DNA of 64,000 nucleotides from Burkholderia sp. WP9 (GTDB lineage Bacteria > Pseudomonadota > Gammaproteobacteria > Burkholderiales > Burkholderiaceae): NCBI RefSeq assembly GCF_900104795.1, contig NZ_FNTG01000002.1, positions 2,356,001 through 2,420,000 on the forward strand, written 5' to 3'. The first letter of the stretch is position 1. Each line of letters starts with the position of its first letter. The notes under the pieces are model-generated. The model made no database searches and was not told where the DNA came from. It was given only the letters and a program-made list of their open reading frames with translations. Shown here piece after piece: positions 61,507 through 64,000 of the stretch. A program made the position numbers and the translations under genes.

Positions 61507-62610
61507 GTGAAAAAACGTAAGATCATCGTCACTATCGGAACGCGTCCCGAAGCTGTGAAAATGGCGCCGCTCGTCAAGCGGTTGCAGCGCGAAGAGTGGG
61601 CGGACTGCCGCGTCCTGGCAACGGCGCAGCATCGCGGCATGCTCGATCAGGTGTTGCGTCTGTTCGAGATCGAAGCCGATATCGACCTCGATATCATGCA
61701 ACCCAATCAGTCGCTACCCATGCTGACTTCACGGCTCATGGTTCGCCTCGATGAGGTGCTTGCCGCCGAACAGCCCGACGTGCTGCTCGCGCAGGGCGAT
61801 ACGACCACTGTTCTGACGGCAGCGCTCGCATCCTTTTACCGGCGCGTGCCGGTCGGGCATGTCGAAGCCGGACTGAGAACCGGTGATCTGTCGAATCCGT
61901 TTCCGGAAGAAATGAATCGTGTGGTCGCAAGCCGGCTTGCGCGCTGGCATTTCGCACCGACGGAGACCGCGAAACAGAATCTCCTCACAGAAGGCATCGA
62001 TGCAGCGAGCGTGTTCGTCACCGGCAACACGGTCATCGACGCGTTGCTGGACGTGGCCGCGCGCTGCGATGGTGCAACGCCTTTCAAGGGCGATAGCCGG
62101 CTGATTCTAGTGACCTCGCACCGTCGCGAGAATTTTGGCGAGGCGTTTCAGAACATTCTTCGAGCAATCAAATCGATCGCCGATAACAATCCTAACGTTC
62201 ATGTGCTCTATCCGGTTCACCCCAATCCGAACGTGCGTGAAACGGCGTACGCCCATCTCGACAACCATCCACGGATCACGCTGTGCGAACCCCTGGATTA
62301 CCTACCGTTCGTTGCGGCGATGAAGCGGGCCTATCTGATCCTGACCGACTCCGGTGGCGTGCAGGAGGAGGCGCCCGCGCTCGGCAAACCGGTGCTCGTG
62401 CTGCGGCGCGAGACAGAGCGCCCGGAGGCGGTCGCGCACGAGGTCGTCAAACTCGTGGGCACCGAATACGCCGACATTGTCTCGAACACGCAACGGCTGC
62501 TCGACGACCCGGCCGAATACAAGCGTATGGCGCGAGGCGTGTCGCCTTATGGTGACGGCCACGCGTGCGGACGAATCGTAAGCGTATTGAGAGATCACTT
62601 TGAGGTGTAG
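61507..62610 (+). CDS. wecB: UDP-N-acetylglucosamine 2-epimerase (non-hydrolysing)
   Basis: Encodes 367 residues from GTG 61507. Conserved elements are IGTRPEAVKMAPL at the N-terminus, AQGDTTTVLTAALA, GHVEAGLRTGDLSNPFPEE, VTSHRRENFGE and LTDSGGVQEEAPALGKPVLVLR. It interconverts UDP-GlcNAc and UDP-ManNAc, giving ManNAc-type donors for the polysaccharide. Last gene of the cluster on this strand; the repeat unit may therefore contain ManNAc or a derivative. Confidence 0.93.
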   Translation: MKKRKIIVTIGTRPEAVKMAPLVKRLQREEWADCRVLATAQHRGMLDQVLRLFEIEADIDLDIMQPNQSLPMLTSRLMVRLDEVLAAEQPDVLLAQGDTTTVLTAALASFYRRVPVGHVEAGLRTGDLSNPFPEEMNRVVASRLARWHFAPTETAKQNLLTEGIDAASVFVTGNTVIDALLDVAARCDGATPFKGDSRLILVTSHRRENFGEAFQNILRAIKSIADNNPNVHVLYPVHPNPNVRETAYAHLDNHPRITLCEPLDYLPFVAAMKRAYLILTDSGGVQEEAPALGKPVLVLRRETERPEAVAHEVVKLVGTEYADIVSNTQRLLDDPAEYKRMARGVSPYGDGHACGRIVSVLRDHFEV

Positions 62611-62631
62611 CGCCGTCTTGCGGCGGAGCGG

Positions 62632-63360
62632 TTATGCCTCGCTATTCTGGCTTGCCTCGTTCACCGCGACCGCGAGCGCCACCGAATCCGGCGGCACCGG
62701 CAAACTCAACCGCACCGCGCGCAGCACCGTGTCCTTGATCACCTCGCACCAATGCTCGAGCGCCGCCTTCTCCATGAGCGGCTCACCCAGAAACGCGCCC
62801 AACGTGTACTGATTGGCGTTATAAAAATACCCGAGCGAGGCGATCATCAAATACACATCGCGCGCTTTGACATCGGCACGGAACACCTGCTGCGCCTGAC
62901 CCGCGTCCAATAACTTCTGCACCACCGAAATTGCATAGCCGGAAATCTCCTTCAGCTTCAGGGATTTCTTCGCGTGCTTGCCTTGATGCAGATTTTCGCT
63001 GGAGAGCAGCGTGACGAACTCGGGATGATCGAGGTAGTACTGCCAGACGAACTCGACCATCTGTTCGAGCCCATGCACCGGGTTGGCCAGATCGAGATCG
63101 AGCTTGCTTTCCGCCTCGTTGAACTGCGTGTAGATCGTTTCCAGAACCTCGACGAACAACTGCTCCTTGCTGCCGAAGTAGTAATAAATCATGCGGTCGT
63201 GCGAGCGTGCCGCCTTCGAAATACTCTCCACGCGGCCACTCGCATAGCCCTGCTTGGCAAAGACCTTGATGGCCGCTTTCAGAATCTTGGCGCGAGTGTC
63301 CTGCGCCTGTTTCGCACGGATGCCGGTAGCGCCCGGTTTGCGGGCGGCGGTGGGACTCAT
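62632..63360 (-). CDS. TetR family transcriptional regulator
   Basis: Encodes 242 residues from ATG 63360. The N-terminal HTH (about residues 20-67) reads AKILKAAIKVFAKQGYASGRVESISKAA followed by MIYYYFGSKEQLF. The ligand-binding domain has a TetR_C form with EFVTLLSSENLHQGK. It is divergent from the reductase gene at 63734, so it probably represses that catabolic operon; a palindrome lies in between. Confidence 0.9.
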   Translation of the reverse strand: MSPTAARKPGATGIRAKQAQDTRAKILKAAIKVFAKQGYASGRVESISKAARSHDRMIYYYFGSKEQLFVEVLETIYTQFNEAESKLDLDLANPVHGLEQMVEFVWQYYLDHPEFVTLLSSENLHQGKHAKKSLKLKEISGYAISVVQKLLDAGQAQQVFRADVKARDVYLMIASLGYFYNANQYTLGAFLGEPLMEKAALEHWCEVIKDTVLRAVRLSLPVPPDSVALAVAVNEASQNSEA

Positions 63361-63733
63361 GGCGGTCTCGGATCTCTTGTTAGCGTAGGTTGAATGGCAC
63401 GCGCCGCAGCCGGCCAGGCAGGGGCGCGCCTTCATCATACAGCCCGCATGGACGGTTGCGGGATGCGCTGCGCGATCATTCACTTCGGCGTAGATTGAAG
63501 CGTCATTCACACGGTGATGTGGCGTTGCACCAATCACGCGCATGCCAGTAAATACGTTGCGCAGACTAAATTGATCGAGTAGATTTCTAACGAGTTTGGT
63601 GTAGCGGATACTACACGAACGGTGAGTGACCGCAACATGGAAATGAGCGGATCACGCGAAAGTGCCTTCAAACAAGGACTATTCGTGAGCCGGAGCGGGA
63701 CCGATTGTAATGTCGTCGTATGGGAACCCCACC
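63361..63733. other. Divergent promoter region between the TetR and reductase genes
   Basis: About 370 bases without a gene. The right half is AT-richer and includes the TetR-type palindrome at 63599-63616. Confidence 0.6.
63599..63616. promoter_or_regulatory. TetR-type operator candidate
   Basis: GTGTAG and CTACAC are perfect 6-base arms around CGGATA, 118 bases before the reductase start. Size and place fit a TetR-family dimer site. Confidence 0.5.
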
Positions 63734-64000
63734 ATGACAGAACATACGAAGGTCGATTTCGGAGCGGAGAGCGTCGACGGTGAAACCGCCTCGACGCCGG
63801 GTCCGACCGTGCTCGAGAAGGCGGCGCCGCGCAGCGAGCGGATGGCGTCGAACAAGATTGAATGCAACGCGTGCCCGGTGCTGTGTCAAATATCAGCAGG
63901 ACGCACCGGCGCATGCGACCGTTATGCGAACGCCGACGGCAGGCTCATTCGTGTCGATCCGGTGGTGTTCCTGTCGCGCGCGCCTTTAACAGCCGAAGCG
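63734..64000 (+). CDS. Probable 6-hydroxynicotinate reductase, N-terminal part (3' end outside window)
   Basis: From ATG 63734 the frame is open to the window end (89 codons). C44, C47 and C51 (ECNACPVLCQIS) plus C61 (GACDRY) look like a [4Fe-4S] ligand set, and the wording NACPVLCQI...GACDRYANADG is what I recall from 6-hydroxynicotinate reductase-like proteins of Burkholderiales. If correct, the enzyme reduces 6-hydroxynicotinate in anaerobic-type nicotinate breakdown. The TetR gene next door is the likely regulator. Only the N-terminus is visible. Confidence 0.6.
   Translation, partial: MTEHTKVDFGAESVDGETASTPGPTVLEKAAPRSERMASNKIECNACPVLCQISAGRTGACDRYANADGRLIRVDPVVFLSRAPLTAEA

Overview
The window looks like a chromosomal segment of a Paraburkholderia/Burkholderia-type betaproteobacterium. 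This is inferred from the high G+C coding style, an OmpC-type porin, a DUF3005-like protein, a luxI-rsaL-luxR locus of the BraI/RsaL/BraR type, and a pcaIJBDC operon. No tRNA, rRNA, CRISPR array, insertion sequence or phage gene was seen. About 50 genes are supported, two of them cut by the window edges and two broken.

Layout. (1) 1-9475: an accessory catabolic cluster with two related 3-ketosteroid-dehydrogenase-like flavoproteins, a NIPSNAP protein, a TIM-barrel isomerase, an aromatic-acid-type MFS transporter, an IclR regulator, an NAD-dependent epimerase and a frameshifted VOC protein. IclR-like palindromes lie at two promoters. (2) 9753-13691: an EgtB-like iron enzyme, an FNR-type oxygen regulator, a universal stress protein with a near-consensus FNR box, and a FadR-type regulator. 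(3) 13836-15610: the quorum-sensing locus with a lux-box-like repeat. (4) 16110-23251: a lactonase, a Pot-type ABC importer and an IlvD/Edd dehydratase, probably for uptake and non-phosphorylative breakdown of a sugar acid. (5) 23355-30781: housekeeping and small unknown genes, including serine acetyltransferase, an AraC regulator, a lipoprotein and a porin. An unexplained AT-rich intergenic island here ends in two tandem terminators.

(6) 30856-46715: phosphate-related genes are frequent here. A Tat-exported PhoX-type phosphatase has a three-repeat Pho box; PPK2 polyphosphate kinase, a PiT transporter and a CHAD protein follow. Between them lies a tight four-gene operon (CDP-alcohol phosphotransferase, 2OG-Fe(II) oxygenase, flippase-like membrane protein, nucleotidyltransferase). 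It looks like a pathway for an unusual phospholipid and is the best candidate for an undescribed system. Gamma-glutamyltransferase, an MFS pump and an HtrA-like protease with a heptamer tandem repeat upstream are also here. (7) 46816-50296: a DedA-rhodanese fusion, an EamA transporter, FolE and a LysR remnant. (8) 50468-54732: the pca (protocatechuate/beta-ketoadipate) operon with a strong promoter and paired operators. (9) 54961-62610: an ABC-type O-antigen/capsule cluster (Wzm, Wzt with a C-terminal domain, a dual glycosyltransferase, a methyltransferase with a repeat-built coiled coil, WecB) that resembles the WbdD chain-length-ruler arrangement. (10) 62632-64000: a TetR regulator divergent from the start of a probable 6-hydroxynicotinate reductase gene, with a palindrome between them.
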